NCBI GenBank assembly: GCA_028277865.1
Contig: JANQFM010000771.1
Span: 1 to 7,880 of the forward strand
DNA from: Acidobacteriota bacterium
GTDB lineage: Bacteria; Acidobacteriota; UBA6911; RPQK01; DATIPO01
Direction: 5' to 3'
Length of the DNA stretch: 7,880 bases
Part shown: positions 1-5,995 of the stretch, piece by piece
Layout of the letters: the number at the start of each line of letters is the position of its first letter
Position numbering within the stretch: the stretch's first letter is position 1
Program-made: the position numbers and the translations under genes
The notes under the pieces: generated by a model
What the model saw: only the letters and a program-made list of their open reading frames with translations
Database searches by the model: none
What the model was told of the DNA's origin: nothing

Positions 1-12
1 GAGAGGCTGCGG

Positions 13-894
13 ATGAAAGAGGGCCAGGGCATTCGGTTTGAAAAGGTCGGCGTGATCGGTGCCGGGGTGATGGGCTGCGGCGTGGCCCAGAACTTGGCCC
101 AGACCGGGCATTCGGTACTTTTGATCGACCTGGGCGAAAAGCAGCTGGAGCGAGCCCGACAGGAAATCCGTCAGAGCATCCGCATGCAGAGCTTCTTCAA
201 GAAATCCAAGCCTGCAAAAAGCGCCTCCGAAGTTTTAAGCCGTATCCAATTCAGCGACGATTACAGCATCTGCTCGTCAGCCGACTTTGTGATCGAAAAC
301 GTGGTGGAAAAATGGGAGGTCAAGCAGTCTGTTTATCGCCGATTGAATTCCGTTTGCCCACCGGGCTGCATCTTCGGAGTCAATACATCCGCCATTTCGA
401 TCACCCGAATCGCTTCGCTGACCCGGCGCCCCGAACGGGTTGTGGGCATGCACTTCATGAATCCAGTGCCCCTCAAACCGGTCGTCGAAGTGATCAGGGG
501 CCACCATACCTCGGACGAGACGATTGAAAAGGCCCAAGCCCTTCTGGCCGCCATGGGCAAAGAAGGGATCGTGGTCAACGACATGCCGGGCTTCGTCTCC
601 AACCGGGTCTTGATGCTGACAATCAACGAGGCCATCTTCTTGGTCCAGGACCAAGTGGCCGCTCCTGAGGTGATCGACCGGCTTTTCAAGCAGTGCTTCG
701 GTCACGCCATGGGACCGCTGGAGACAGGCGACCTGATCGGCCTGGACACCATCCTCTACTCGCTGGAGGTGCTTTACGAAAGCTACAACGACGACAAGTT
801 CCGCCCCTGCCCCTTGCTCAAGAAAATGGTCCACGCCGGCCTGCACGGACGCAAGAGCGGGCAGGGATTCTACAATTACGAGGGAGGGGGCTAG
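13..894 (+). CDS. fkbK: FkbK-like 3-hydroxyacyl-ACP/CoA dehydrogenase
   Basis: This 293-residue protein is of the 3-hydroxyacyl-CoA dehydrogenase family and probably oxidises the hydroxyl of a glyceryl-ACP with NAD. The Rossmann dinucleotide loop is GAGVMG at residues 16-21, with an acidic residue (D39) at the end of the second strand, as expected for NAD. The catalytic region reads NTSAISI (S126), GMHFMNPV (H147), VVEVI (E159) and GFVSNR (N197), which are the Ser, His, Glu and Asn of the family. The C-terminal helical dimerisation domain ends in the usual GRKSGQGFYNY. Length matches single-domain members. GAGAGG at 1-6 sits six bases before the ATG and supports this start. Sequence alone would also fit a 3-hydroxybutyryl-CoA dehydrogenase of butyrate or fatty-acid metabolism. 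The following carrier protein and FkbH gene favour the FkbK/ZmaG/Asm13-type role in hydroxymalonyl- or methoxymalonyl-ACP formation. The family call is firm and the substrate is inferred. Confidence 0.88.
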   Translation: MKEGQGIRFEKVGVIGAGVMGCGVAQNLAQTGHSVLLIDLGEKQLERARQEIRQSIRMQSFFKKSKPAKSASEVLSRIQFSDDYSICSSADFVIENVVEKWEVKQSVYRRLNSVCPPGCIFGVNTSAISITRIASLTRRPERVVGMHFMNPVPLKPVVEVIRGHHTSDETIEKAQALLAAMGKEGIVVNDMPGFVSNRVLMLTINEAIFLVQDQVAAPEVIDRLFKQCFGHAMGPLETGDLIGLDTILYSLEVLYESYNDDKFRPCPLLKKMVHAGLHGRKSGQGFYNYEGGG

Positions 895-990
895 TCAGTT
901 GTCAGTTCAGAGGTGGAAGGATCTTCGAGACTCTGGATCCCTCCTTTCGCGGCTTCTGGCTCCTTCTGGCCACTGACAACCGACAACTGA
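895..990. repeat. Inverted-repeat element between fkbK and fkbJ
   Basis: The gap between the fkbK stop and the fkbJ start is almost wholly an imperfect inverted repeat. Bases 895-907 (tcagttgtcagtt) match the reverse complement of 978-990 at 12 of 13 positions, and weaker similarity continues inward to about 916 and 970. The right arm runs into taactga at 991-997, just before the fkbJ start at 1004. A 13-base exact copy of the right arm (978-990) recurs at 6060-6072 in the 3' end of cofG, so this is a dispersed repeat and not only a local hairpin. Similar 'cagttgtcagtt / aactgacaac' repeats are common intergenic elements in several bacterial phyla; that is from memory. Confidence 0.7.
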
Positions 991-1003
991 TAACTGAACC
1001 GCC

Positions 1004-1255
1004 ATGCAAGAGCGAAAAGAGAAGATCAAAGGATTTCTGGCTCAGTACTTCCGCAGCCGCGCACTGGAGGACGAGGAGGACATCTTCGCGCTGGGCTTTG
1101 TCAATTCGTTGCTGGCCATGCAGCTGGTGAACTTTGTCGAGAAGGAGTTCGGGGTCACCATCGACGATGAGGATCTGGATTTCGAGAACTTCCGCACCAT
1201 CAGCAACATCGATGCCCTGATCGAACGCAAGGTGTCCTCTCCGGCTGAGGCGTAG
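1004..1255 (+). CDS. fkbJ: FkbJ-like discrete acyl carrier protein
   Basis: This 83-residue acidic protein has the size and pattern of a stand-alone acyl carrier protein. The phosphopantetheine attachment site is S35 in GFVNSLLAMQLV, where NSL replaces the usual DSL; the V-N-S-L-x-A-x-Q-L form is typical of FkbJ-type carriers. Helix II (LLAMQLVNFVEKEFG) and the following acidic stretch VTIDDEDLDFENFRTISNIDALI are standard. It should be modified by a 4'-phosphopantetheinyl transferase, receive a glyceryl group from the FkbH protein encoded next, and present it to the dehydrogenase encoded just before. The ATG is the only good start: an in-frame TGA lies at 995-997. No Shine-Dalgarno sequence is visible, because the region upstream is repeat-derived. 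Translation may therefore be weak, leaderless-like or dependent on RNA structure. Confidence 0.9.
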   Translation: MQERKEKIKGFLAQYFRSRALEDEEDIFALGFVNSLLAMQLVNFVEKEFGVTIDDEDLDFENFRTISNIDALIERKVSSPAEA

Positions 1256-1272
1256 CGCGAAAGGAGGAGAGG

Positions 1273-1374
1273 TTTCACGCAAGGACGCAAAGGCGCGAAG
1301 AAGAAGCCGCAAGGAGAAAGCGCCTATTTGAGATCTCGTTTCAGTGCTTTGCGGCTTTGCGGCTTTGGGTGAGA
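1273..1374. repeat. cgcaaag-type inverted-repeat element between fkbJ and fkbH
   Basis: Two 28-base arms, 1273-1300 (tttcacgcaaggacgcaaag and onward) and 1347-1374 (ctttgcggctttgcggcttt and onward), are reverse complements at 22 of 28 positions, with a 46-base centre. It belongs to the same family as the element at 2479-2673: both have arms made of tandem cgcaaag/ggcgcaaag words. The right arm ends 10 bases before the fkbH start codon, so the fkbH translation-initiation region lies against the base of a potential hairpin. Arms of this type are widespread in intergenic DNA of Acidobacteriota, Planctomycetota and relatives; that is recollection, not shown here. Confidence 0.75.
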
Positions 1375-1384
1375 TGGCCAAGAG

Positions 1385-2431
1385 ATGGGTACATCGGGAA
1401 AAGTCATCAAGGTGCTGGTTTGGGATCTGGATGAGACCCTCTGGAAAGGGACGCTGATCGAAGGGGACAGGGTACGTCTGCGGCCCGGTGTTGTGGAGAC
1501 CATTCAGGCCCTCGACGCACGGGGGGTCCTGCACTCCATTGCCAGCAAGAATGATTTTGACCTGGCCATGGGCAAGGTGCGCGAGCTGGGACTGGAAGAT
1601 TATTTCCTTTATCCGCAGATCAGCTGGAATCCCAAGTCGGCGGCCGTCGCCGAGATTGCCAAGGCCTTCAACATCGGGTTGGACGCCCTGGCTTTCATGG
1701 ACGACCAGCCCTTCGAACGCGAAGAAGTCCGGCACGTTCACCCCGACGTTCTGACGCTGGACGCCTCCGAGATGAAGGGGCTGGCCAAGCGCCCCGAATT
1801 TATCCCCCGCTTCATCACCGATGAGTCGGCCATGCGCCGCCGGATGTACCAGGCCGACTACCATCGCAATCGCGCCGAAGAGGACTTTCAAGGGCCGGGA
1901 GAGGAATTTCTGGCCGGCCTCCAGATGCGCTTTTCCATCGCACCTCCACGCCGGGAAGACCTCAAACGAGCCGAGGAGCTGACCGTCCGAACCCATCAGC
2001 TCAATACCACCGGCTACACCTACTCCTATGGCGAACTGGACGCCTTGAGGCATTCGCCCGACCACTTGCTGCTGGTGGCCGATCTGAAGGACAGGTACGG
2101 CACCTACGGCAAGATCGGCCTGGCATTGGTCGAAAAGCAGCCGACGGTTTGGAACATCAAGCTGCTCTTGATGTCCTGCCGGGTCATGTCGCGCGGCGTG
2201 GGCACCATCCTGATCAACTACATCATGCAACAGGCCAAGCAGGCCGATGTCCGCCTGCAGGCTGAATTCAAGTCCAACGACCGCAACCGAATGATGCTGG
2301 TCTCCTACCGTTTCGCCGGATTTCGTGAAATCGAACGCGACGGCGACATCGTCCTCTTCGAAAACGACCTCTCGCACTTGCAGCCTTTCCCCGATTACAT
2401 CGACGTCCGCCTCCCCGAAGCTGTGGCCTGA
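1385..2431 (+). CDS. fkbH: FkbH-family HAD glyceryl transferase/phosphatase
   Basis: This 348-residue protein is FkbH-like, of HAD subfamily IIIC. Family members take 1,3-bisphosphoglycerate, remove the phosphate and pass the glyceryl group through an enzyme thioester to an ACP. HAD motif I is WDLDETLW with D14 and D16, motif II is IASKND (S54), the motif III lysine is K84 in WNPKS, and motif IV is FMDDQPFEREEVR (D106, D107). After about residue 180 comes the GNAT-like C-terminal domain, with RTHQLNTTGYTYS, DRYGTYGKIGLA and LLMSCRVMSRGVG. C265 in the last motif is the likely glyceryl-carrying cysteine, judged from OzmB/FkbH work. Length is normal for the family's stand-alone form. An in-frame TGA at 1370-1372 limits the start to this ATG, and no clear Shine-Dalgarno precedes it. 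The dehydrogenase and carrier genes just upstream support the pathway assignment. Confidence 0.93.
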   Translation: MGTSGKVIKVLVWDLDETLWKGTLIEGDRVRLRPGVVETIQALDARGVLHSIASKNDFDLAMGKVRELGLEDYFLYPQISWNPKSAAVAEIAKAFNIGLDALAFMDDQPFEREEVRHVHPDVLTLDASEMKGLAKRPEFIPRFITDESAMRRRMYQADYHRNRAEEDFQGPGEEFLAGLQMRFSIAPPRREDLKRAEELTVRTHQLNTTGYTYSYGELDALRHSPDHLLLVADLKDRYGTYGKIGLALVEKQPTVWNIKLLLMSCRVMSRGVGTILINYIMQQAKQADVRLQAEFKSNDRNRMMLVSYRFAGFREIERDGDIVLFENDLSHLQPFPDYIDVRLPEAVA

Positions 2432-2478
2432 CAGCATCGATCAATGTCCCAGATCATCCGAGTCGGGATCCAAGGGAG

Positions 2479-2673
2479 TTCGCGCTAAGGCGCAAAGTAC
2501 GCAAAGCAAAGAAAGCAAAGCTTGTCGACGTCTGATTGATCTCTGGAAAAGTCTGAGCTATAAAGGCCGAAGGGGATGTTTTTGCTTTTACGGCTCTTGA
2601 GCGACGGAGTAGTGGGAAGGAAATTTTAGACCCCATAAATAAATGCTTTGCGCCCTTTGTGCCTGGGCGCGAA
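2479..2673. repeat. cgcaaag-type inverted-repeat element after fkbH
   Basis: Two 29-base arms at 2479-2507 and 2645-2673 are reverse complements at 24 of 29 positions. The left arm begins ttcgcgctaaggcgcaaagt and the right arm begins gctttgcgccctttgtgcct. The centre is about 137 bases and lacks coding character; it contains a candidate promoter. The right arm creates an ATG at 2643 that is in frame with the kinase-like gene. That upstream start would add a repeat-derived leader, MLCALCAWARNPSTSHL, and I therefore reject it. Confidence 0.78.
2536..2564 (+). promoter_or_regulatory. Candidate sigma70 promoter inside the repeat element
   Basis: TTGATC at 2536-2541 and TATAAA at 2559-2564 are separated by exactly 17 bases. 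They match the -35 and -10 consensus at four and five of six positions. It lies in the centre of the inverted-repeat element, about 130 bases upstream of the preferred kinase-like start at 2694, and could make that gene independent of the fkb genes. AT-rich words of this kind also occur by chance. Confidence 0.4.
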
Positions 2674-2693
2674 ACCCTTCGACAAGCCATCTC

Positions 2694-3521
2694 ATGAAAC
2701 CTTGGAAAACCGTGGCAATCTTGTTGGCTTTGGGAGGGATGTTTCCTGGCTCTGGCGATTTGATTTGGCTGGGCGCTGACGGGAAGCCCGTTCCGCTGGC
2801 GACCCTGGATCAGCTGCTCGACTTTTTGCGAACCAGCCGAGTGGTTTCTGCGACGAAGGTGGAGGACGGCATCAACCAGCCGTCCAAGCTGCTCCTCCAA
2901 AAAGGCGGCGTCCGAATGCACGGCCTTTTCAGGCAGGTGCGCAAGGTCAAGGTGCGCGAAATGAAGCTGAGCGGACGTCGGCTGGAACTGCGGGACGACT
3001 TTATCTTCGAGCGTGCGGCCTATGAAACGGCTCGCTTGCTGGGGCTGGACAACGTCCCGCCCGTTGTCGAACGGGTCATCGAAGGACGCCCCGGCACGTT
3101 GCAGCTATGGATCGAAAAGGCTCGAACGGTTCGCCAGGACTCCAGCCCGCGCCGCAACGCCTCACTCGAAAAGCGATTGCTGGAGCAACGGCGGGCGATG
3201 TGGGTGTTTGACAACCTGATCTACAACGACGACCGCAACAAAGGAAACGTACTCATCGGCAGCGACGGGAAACTGTGGATGATCGATCACACCCAAGCCT
3301 TCCGGACTTTCGGTGAACTCCCTTATCCCAGCCTGGTAACCCATTGCAGCAAAAGCCTCTACGAGCGTCTCAGGGAATTGAAGGACTCCCAGCTGCATCA
3401 GGCGTTGGCACCCTTCTTAAAAAAGGACGAGCTGCAAGCCCTGCTCATCCGGCGCGACCTCCTCGTCGAGCACATCCAAGCCCTGATTGCGGAAAACGGC
3501 GAATCATCCGTGCTCTACTGA
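2694..3521 (+). CDS. Exported HipA/PI3K-like atypical kinase-family protein
   Basis: This 275-residue protein has an atypical kinase core like that of HipA, PI3/4-kinase and FAM20 relatives. Visible elements are K65 in QPSKLLLQKGG as a possible nucleotide-binding lysine, E107 in FERAAYETARLLGLDNVPPV, a catalytic loop NDDRNKGN (D180, N185) and a metal-binding motif MIDHTQAFR (D198). The order FLRTSRVV, AAYE..LLGLDNVPPVVER, FDNLIYNDDRN and LWMIDHTQAFR closely resembles a family I remember from acidobacterial genomes. Its substrate is not known to me. The N terminus (KTVAILLALGGMF) looks like a short signal peptide or anchor, so the protein may act outside the cytoplasm. I chose the ATG at 2694 because the in-frame ATG at 2643 lies in a repeat arm and would bury the hydrophobic segment. 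No strong Shine-Dalgarno is visible for either start. Kinase-fold assignment is fairly sure; activity is untested. Confidence 0.72.
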   Translation: MKPWKTVAILLALGGMFPGSGDLIWLGADGKPVPLATLDQLLDFLRTSRVVSATKVEDGINQPSKLLLQKGGVRMHGLFRQVRKVKVREMKLSGRRLELRDDFIFERAAYETARLLGLDNVPPVVERVIEGRPGTLQLWIEKARTVRQDSSPRRNASLEKRLLEQRRAMWVFDNLIYNDDRNKGNVLIGSDGKLWMIDHTQAFRTFGELPYPSLVTHCSKSLYERLRELKDSQLHQALAPFLKKDELQALLIRRDLLVEHIQALIAENGESSVLY

Positions 3522-3567
3522 CAGCGAAATCGCGAAGGCAGCGCACGGATACCCCGAATCGACTCCT

Positions 3568-3660
3568 GCACCCCTGCCGGGGTGCGACAGGCCGTTGAAC
3601 CGCAACCGGTGGTGTCGCTGCGCTGAACCACCGGCTACAGTCTTGCAGCGCCTCCGGCGC
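3568..3660. repeat. Three-hairpin intergenic repeat
   Basis: Three hairpins lie in a row. The first is gcacccc/ggggtgc at 3568-3574 and 3579-3585 with loop tgcc. The second is ccggtggt/accaccgg at 3606-3613 and 3627-3634 with a 13-base loop. The third is gcgcc/ggcgc at 3648-3652 and 3656-3660 with loop tcc. All stems are perfect. The wording (ggtggtgtcgctgcgctgaaccaccggctac, here split by the stem) matches a repeat I recall from Planctomycetota, Verrucomicrobiota and Acidobacteriota intergenic DNA. It may also end transcription of the kinase-like gene, but no U-tract follows. Confidence 0.65.
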
Positions 3661-3792
3661 AAGAAGCAGAGAGAGGCGAAGAAGGGAGTTTTGCGGCTAA
3701 CTCAAGGCACGGCTCCCTCCGAGGTTGCGTCGGGGGATTCATCGCAATTCCTTTGGACCCAGGCAGGATTGTCCACCCGCCTTGCTAAGGAC

Positions 3793-3801
3793 TGCTACAA
3801 T
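3793..3801 (+). promoter_or_regulatory. Candidate extended -10 promoter for the lipoprotein gene
   Basis: TGCTACAAT is an extended -10 box (TGn followed by TACAAT, five of six matches to TATAAT), 92 bases before the ATG at 3894. A possible -35, TTGTCC at 3769-3774, is 21 bases away, which is too far, so the element would depend on the TGn extension. A similar TACAAT box lies upstream of the ArsC-like gene. Confidence 0.35.
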
Positions 3802-3893
3802 GGATCCGTCTTCACAAGAGGGGGGATCTGCTGCTGAATTCTTGCGGGTCCGCGACCATCCAATGTGAAAGAATCCGGATAGAAAGGTCCATC

Positions 3894-4667
3894 ATGACAA
3901 GAAAGCTTCTGTTGATATTGCTTCTCAGTTTTTCTGTCACAGGTTGCCTGGTGGTCGGCGCTGACCACAGAGAGCAAGAGACGGTCGAGAAGACGCTTGC
4001 CTTGGAGCCCGGCGGCCTGATCAAGCTGACCAACTACAACGGCTCAATCGAAGTCCGCTCCTGGAACCGTTCCGAGGTGCATCTGGTGGCCATCAAGCGG
4101 GCCAGCGGCAACAATCGGGAGCAGGCCCTGGACCGTTTGAAAGACACCAAAGTTGAGATTGACGAGTCGGCGGATCGGATTGAAATCCGCACCAGGACTC
4201 CCAAGAGCCGGGGCTGGTTCGAAAACGGCGGCGCCAGTGTCCGCTACGAGCTGACGGTGCCCGAGGTCGTCGCGCTGGACTTGAGGTCCACCAACGGGAG
4301 GATTTCCATTGAGGACATCCAGGGCCGTGTGGAGGCCGGCACCACCAACGGCAAGCTGGAACTGAGCGGCATCCGGGGAAGTTTCGACATTGGCACCACA
4401 AACGGACCCATCGAAGCCGAATTGCTGGAGCACTCCGGCACTGACGATGTTGAGGCCAGCACCACCAACGGCTCGGTTCGCATTGCATTGCCTTCCGGCA
4501 TTCAGGCCGACCTGCGGGTCAGCACCACCAACGGACGGATCCGCACCGACTTCCCGGTCGAAGTCACCAGCCGAGGACGGAAGATCAACGACAAGCTCAA
4601 CGGCGGCGGCCCCCGCATCCGCATCTCCACCACCAACGGTTCGGTTCGCATCGACGAAGCCAGGTGA
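3894..4667 (+). CDS. DUF4097-like lipoprotein with TNG beta-repeat ladder
   Basis: This 257-residue protein begins with a lipoprotein signal peptide: MTRK, a hydrophobic stretch, then the lipobox VTGC with the acylated cysteine at residue 18. The mature part is rich in short alternating strands carrying a repeated (S/T)TNG turn, at TNG 133-135, 151-153, 169-171, 191-193, 212-214 and 247-249, plus YNG at 48-50. This is the pattern of DUF4097/adhesin-like right-handed beta-solenoid proteins, in which the turn residues stack. The family has no settled function; members often sit near anti-sigma factors or envelope stress genes, which are absent here. The protein is probably anchored in the cell envelope. 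The start is supported by AAAGG six bases upstream. Two repeat units are almost identical in DNA (4461-4483 and 4629-4651, 22 of 23 bases), suggesting growth by internal duplication. Confidence 0.8.
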   Translation: MTRKLLLILLLSFSVTGCLVVGADHREQETVEKTLALEPGGLIKLTNYNGSIEVRSWNRSEVHLVAIKRASGNNREQALDRLKDTKVEIDESADRIEIRTRTPKSRGWFENGGASVRYELTVPEVVALDLRSTNGRISIEDIQGRVEAGTTNGKLELSGIRGSFDIGTTNGPIEAELLEHSGTDDVEASTTNGSVRIALPSGIQADLRVSTTNGRIRTDFPVEVTSRGRKINDKLNGGGPRIRISTTNGSVRIDEAR

Positions 4668-4744
4668 CTGCCGGATTTCAAGCCAAGGCGCGAAGTCCAA
4701 GATGAGATGGGCGAATGCGAAATCCGGGCTGAGATCAGCAAGGA

Positions 4745-5995
4745 TTACTGAAAGCGGAAGTCCTCTCTTTCGGTCAATTCCCGGTAGGAGCCGAACCGGA
4801 TTCTCTCCTGGGGGCGAAGGCGGTCCAATGCATCCGGTTGGCACCGAGATGGATCGTCCTCAAAGGAACGCAGCCTCTTGTAAAGAGTCGACCTCTGAAC
4901 GGGAATCCGTCCCGCCTCTCGAATGGCACGGCGCAATTCCCAGGGACGCATCAACTGGCCGTGGGGAGCGCCGGCGGCGGTGGAGATGCTCTCGTTGATC
5001 AAGGTGCCTCCCAGGTCGTTGGCGCCTGCAGCCAAGCAGCGCTTGGACATTGGCAGCCCTTCCTTGACCCAGGAAACCTGAATGTTGGGGATGTCGCGAT
5101 TGAGGGCCAGACGGGCCACTGCGTGCATGTTGAGCACTTCATCTTCGGTGGCGCCGGCGCGGACGTCAGGCACCAGCCCGTCATTGTACAGGGGCGCTTC
5201 ACGGTAGACGAAGCCCAGTGGCACCAGTTCGGTGAAGCCGCCCGTGCGGCGCTGTAAATCACGCAGCAAGAGCAGGTGGCTGGCTATTTGGGGGGGCGTT
5301 TCCAAGTGGCCGTACATGATGGTCGATGTAGTCGGGATCGCCAGAGAATGGGCTGTGCCAACAACCTGCGTCCATTCTTCGACTGTGATCCGACCCGGTG
5401 AGATTCGGTCCCGCACATCCTGTACCAGCACTTCCGCCGAAGTCCCCGGCAGGCTGCCCAATCCGGCTTCCTTCAAGGCTTTCAGGTAGTCGCGGATGCC
5501 CCAGCCGGACTGCCGGGCGCCGTAGAGGATCTCTTCGGGCGAGAAGGCATGGATGTGCAGCTGGGGGACGGCCTCATGCACAGCTCTGCAAAGCCGGATG
5601 TAATAGTCCCCTTCCATTCCCGGCGCCAGGCCCGCCTGGATGCAAACCTCGGTAGCGCCGTAATCGCGAGCTTCGACGGTGCGCCGCACCACTTCCTCCA
5701 AGGGCAGGAAGTAGCCCTCCCGGTTGCGCTGAGTACGGCTGAAGGCGCAAAAACGGCAGCGCTTGACGCAAACATTGGTGAAGTTGATGTTGCGGTTGAC
5801 CACGTAGCTGACCTGATCGCCCACCGTCTCGCGGCGCAAATGGTCCGCGGCCGCCAGCAGCGCTTGCTGATCAGCGCCCCGCAGGCAATAAAGTTCGGCC
5901 ACCTGCCGCGCGGTCAGGTCCTGCCCTTGCAGCGCAAAGGCAAGCAGGCCGCGAGTCCGGGCTGAAGCCGATTGGAGGAGCGAATCCAGCATCAT
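4745..5995 (-). CDS. cofH: FO synthase subunit CofH (radical SAM)
   Basis: This 416-residue radical-SAM protein is CofH, which joins 5-amino-6-ribitylamino-uracil to a tyrosine-derived hydroxybenzyl group in the first step of FO formation. The iron-sulphur motif CX3CX2C is CVKRCRFC (C76, C80, C83), preceded by VVNRNINFTNVC, which is characteristic of CofH and its MqnC/MqnE relatives. Later motifs include EVCIQAGLAPGMEGDYY, HIHAFSPEEI, EAGLGSLPGTSAEVL, TTSTIMYGH and GANDLGGTLINESISTAAGA, all expected for CofH and better matched there than to menaquinone enzymes. Length is normal. Its ATG overlaps the cofG stop as ATGA, and GGGGAG six bases upstream (read from 6007 to 6002) is a good ribosome-binding site. 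The two genes are therefore co-transcribed and probably translationally coupled. The gene converges with the lipoprotein gene, with a 77-base gap. Confidence 0.95.
   Translation of the reverse strand: MMLDSLLQSASARTRGLLAFALQGQDLTARQVAELYCLRGADQQALLAAADHLRRETVGDQVSYVVNRNINFTNVCVKRCRFCAFSRTQRNREGYFLPLEEVVRRTVEARDYGATEVCIQAGLAPGMEGDYYIRLCRAVHEAVPQLHIHAFSPEEILYGARQSGWGIRDYLKALKEAGLGSLPGTSAEVLVQDVRDRISPGRITVEEWTQVVGTAHSLAIPTTSTIMYGHLETPPQIASHLLLLRDLQRRTGGFTELVPLGFVYREAPLYNDGLVPDVRAGATEDEVLNMHAVARLALNRDIPNIQVSWVKEGLPMSKRCLAAGANDLGGTLINESISTAAGAPHGQLMRPWELRRAIREAGRIPVQRSTLYKRLRSFEDDPSRCQPDALDRLRPQERIRFGSYRELTEREDFRFQ

Larger units (their letters stand above)
3522..3893. other. 372-base non-coding gap before the TNG-repeat lipoprotein
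   Basis: There is no credible gene here; the short open frames lack family features and cross the hairpins. From left to right it holds a three-hairpin repeat (3568-3660), a purine-rich stretch (3661-3690) with no structure I can name, an unassigned stretch to about 3790, and an extended -10 box at 3793-3801. AAAGG at 3883-3887, six bases before the ATG at 3894, is a usable ribosome-binding site for the next gene. I see no U-tract terminator for the kinase-like gene. Confidence 0.6.

Noticed and set aside
13..894. Reading the dehydrogenase as a butyrate or beta-oxidation enzyme
   Set aside because: The fold is the same, but the next genes are a discrete ACP and FkbH, which fit extender-unit synthesis better. 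It remains a lower-ranked alternative.
902..2437. A 511-codon open frame on the - strand opposite fkbJ and fkbH
   Set aside because: It runs antisense to two genes with clear family motifs, crosses two repeat elements and shows no recognisable domain. Long antisense frames are common in GC-rich coding DNA.
1273..2673. A CRISPR array or tandem repeat suggested by the recurring cgcaaag words
   Set aside because: The copies are inverted arms of unequal spacing and imperfect sequence, without regular spacers and without cas genes.
2643..2693. Upstream ATG for the kinase-like gene
   Set aside because: It lies within the right arm of an inverted repeat, and the 17 extra residues are repeat-derived and would precede the hydrophobic segment.
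3344..3837. Small + strand open frames at the 3' end of the kinase-like gene and in the gap after it
   Set aside because: They overlap the kinase-like gene in another frame or run through the three-hairpin repeat, and have no family features or ribosome-binding sites.
4668..4744. A bidirectional terminator between the converging lipoprotein and cofH genes
   Set aside because: The gap has words like caaggcgcgaag resembling the repeat arms, but I found no good stem with a T-tract on either strand.
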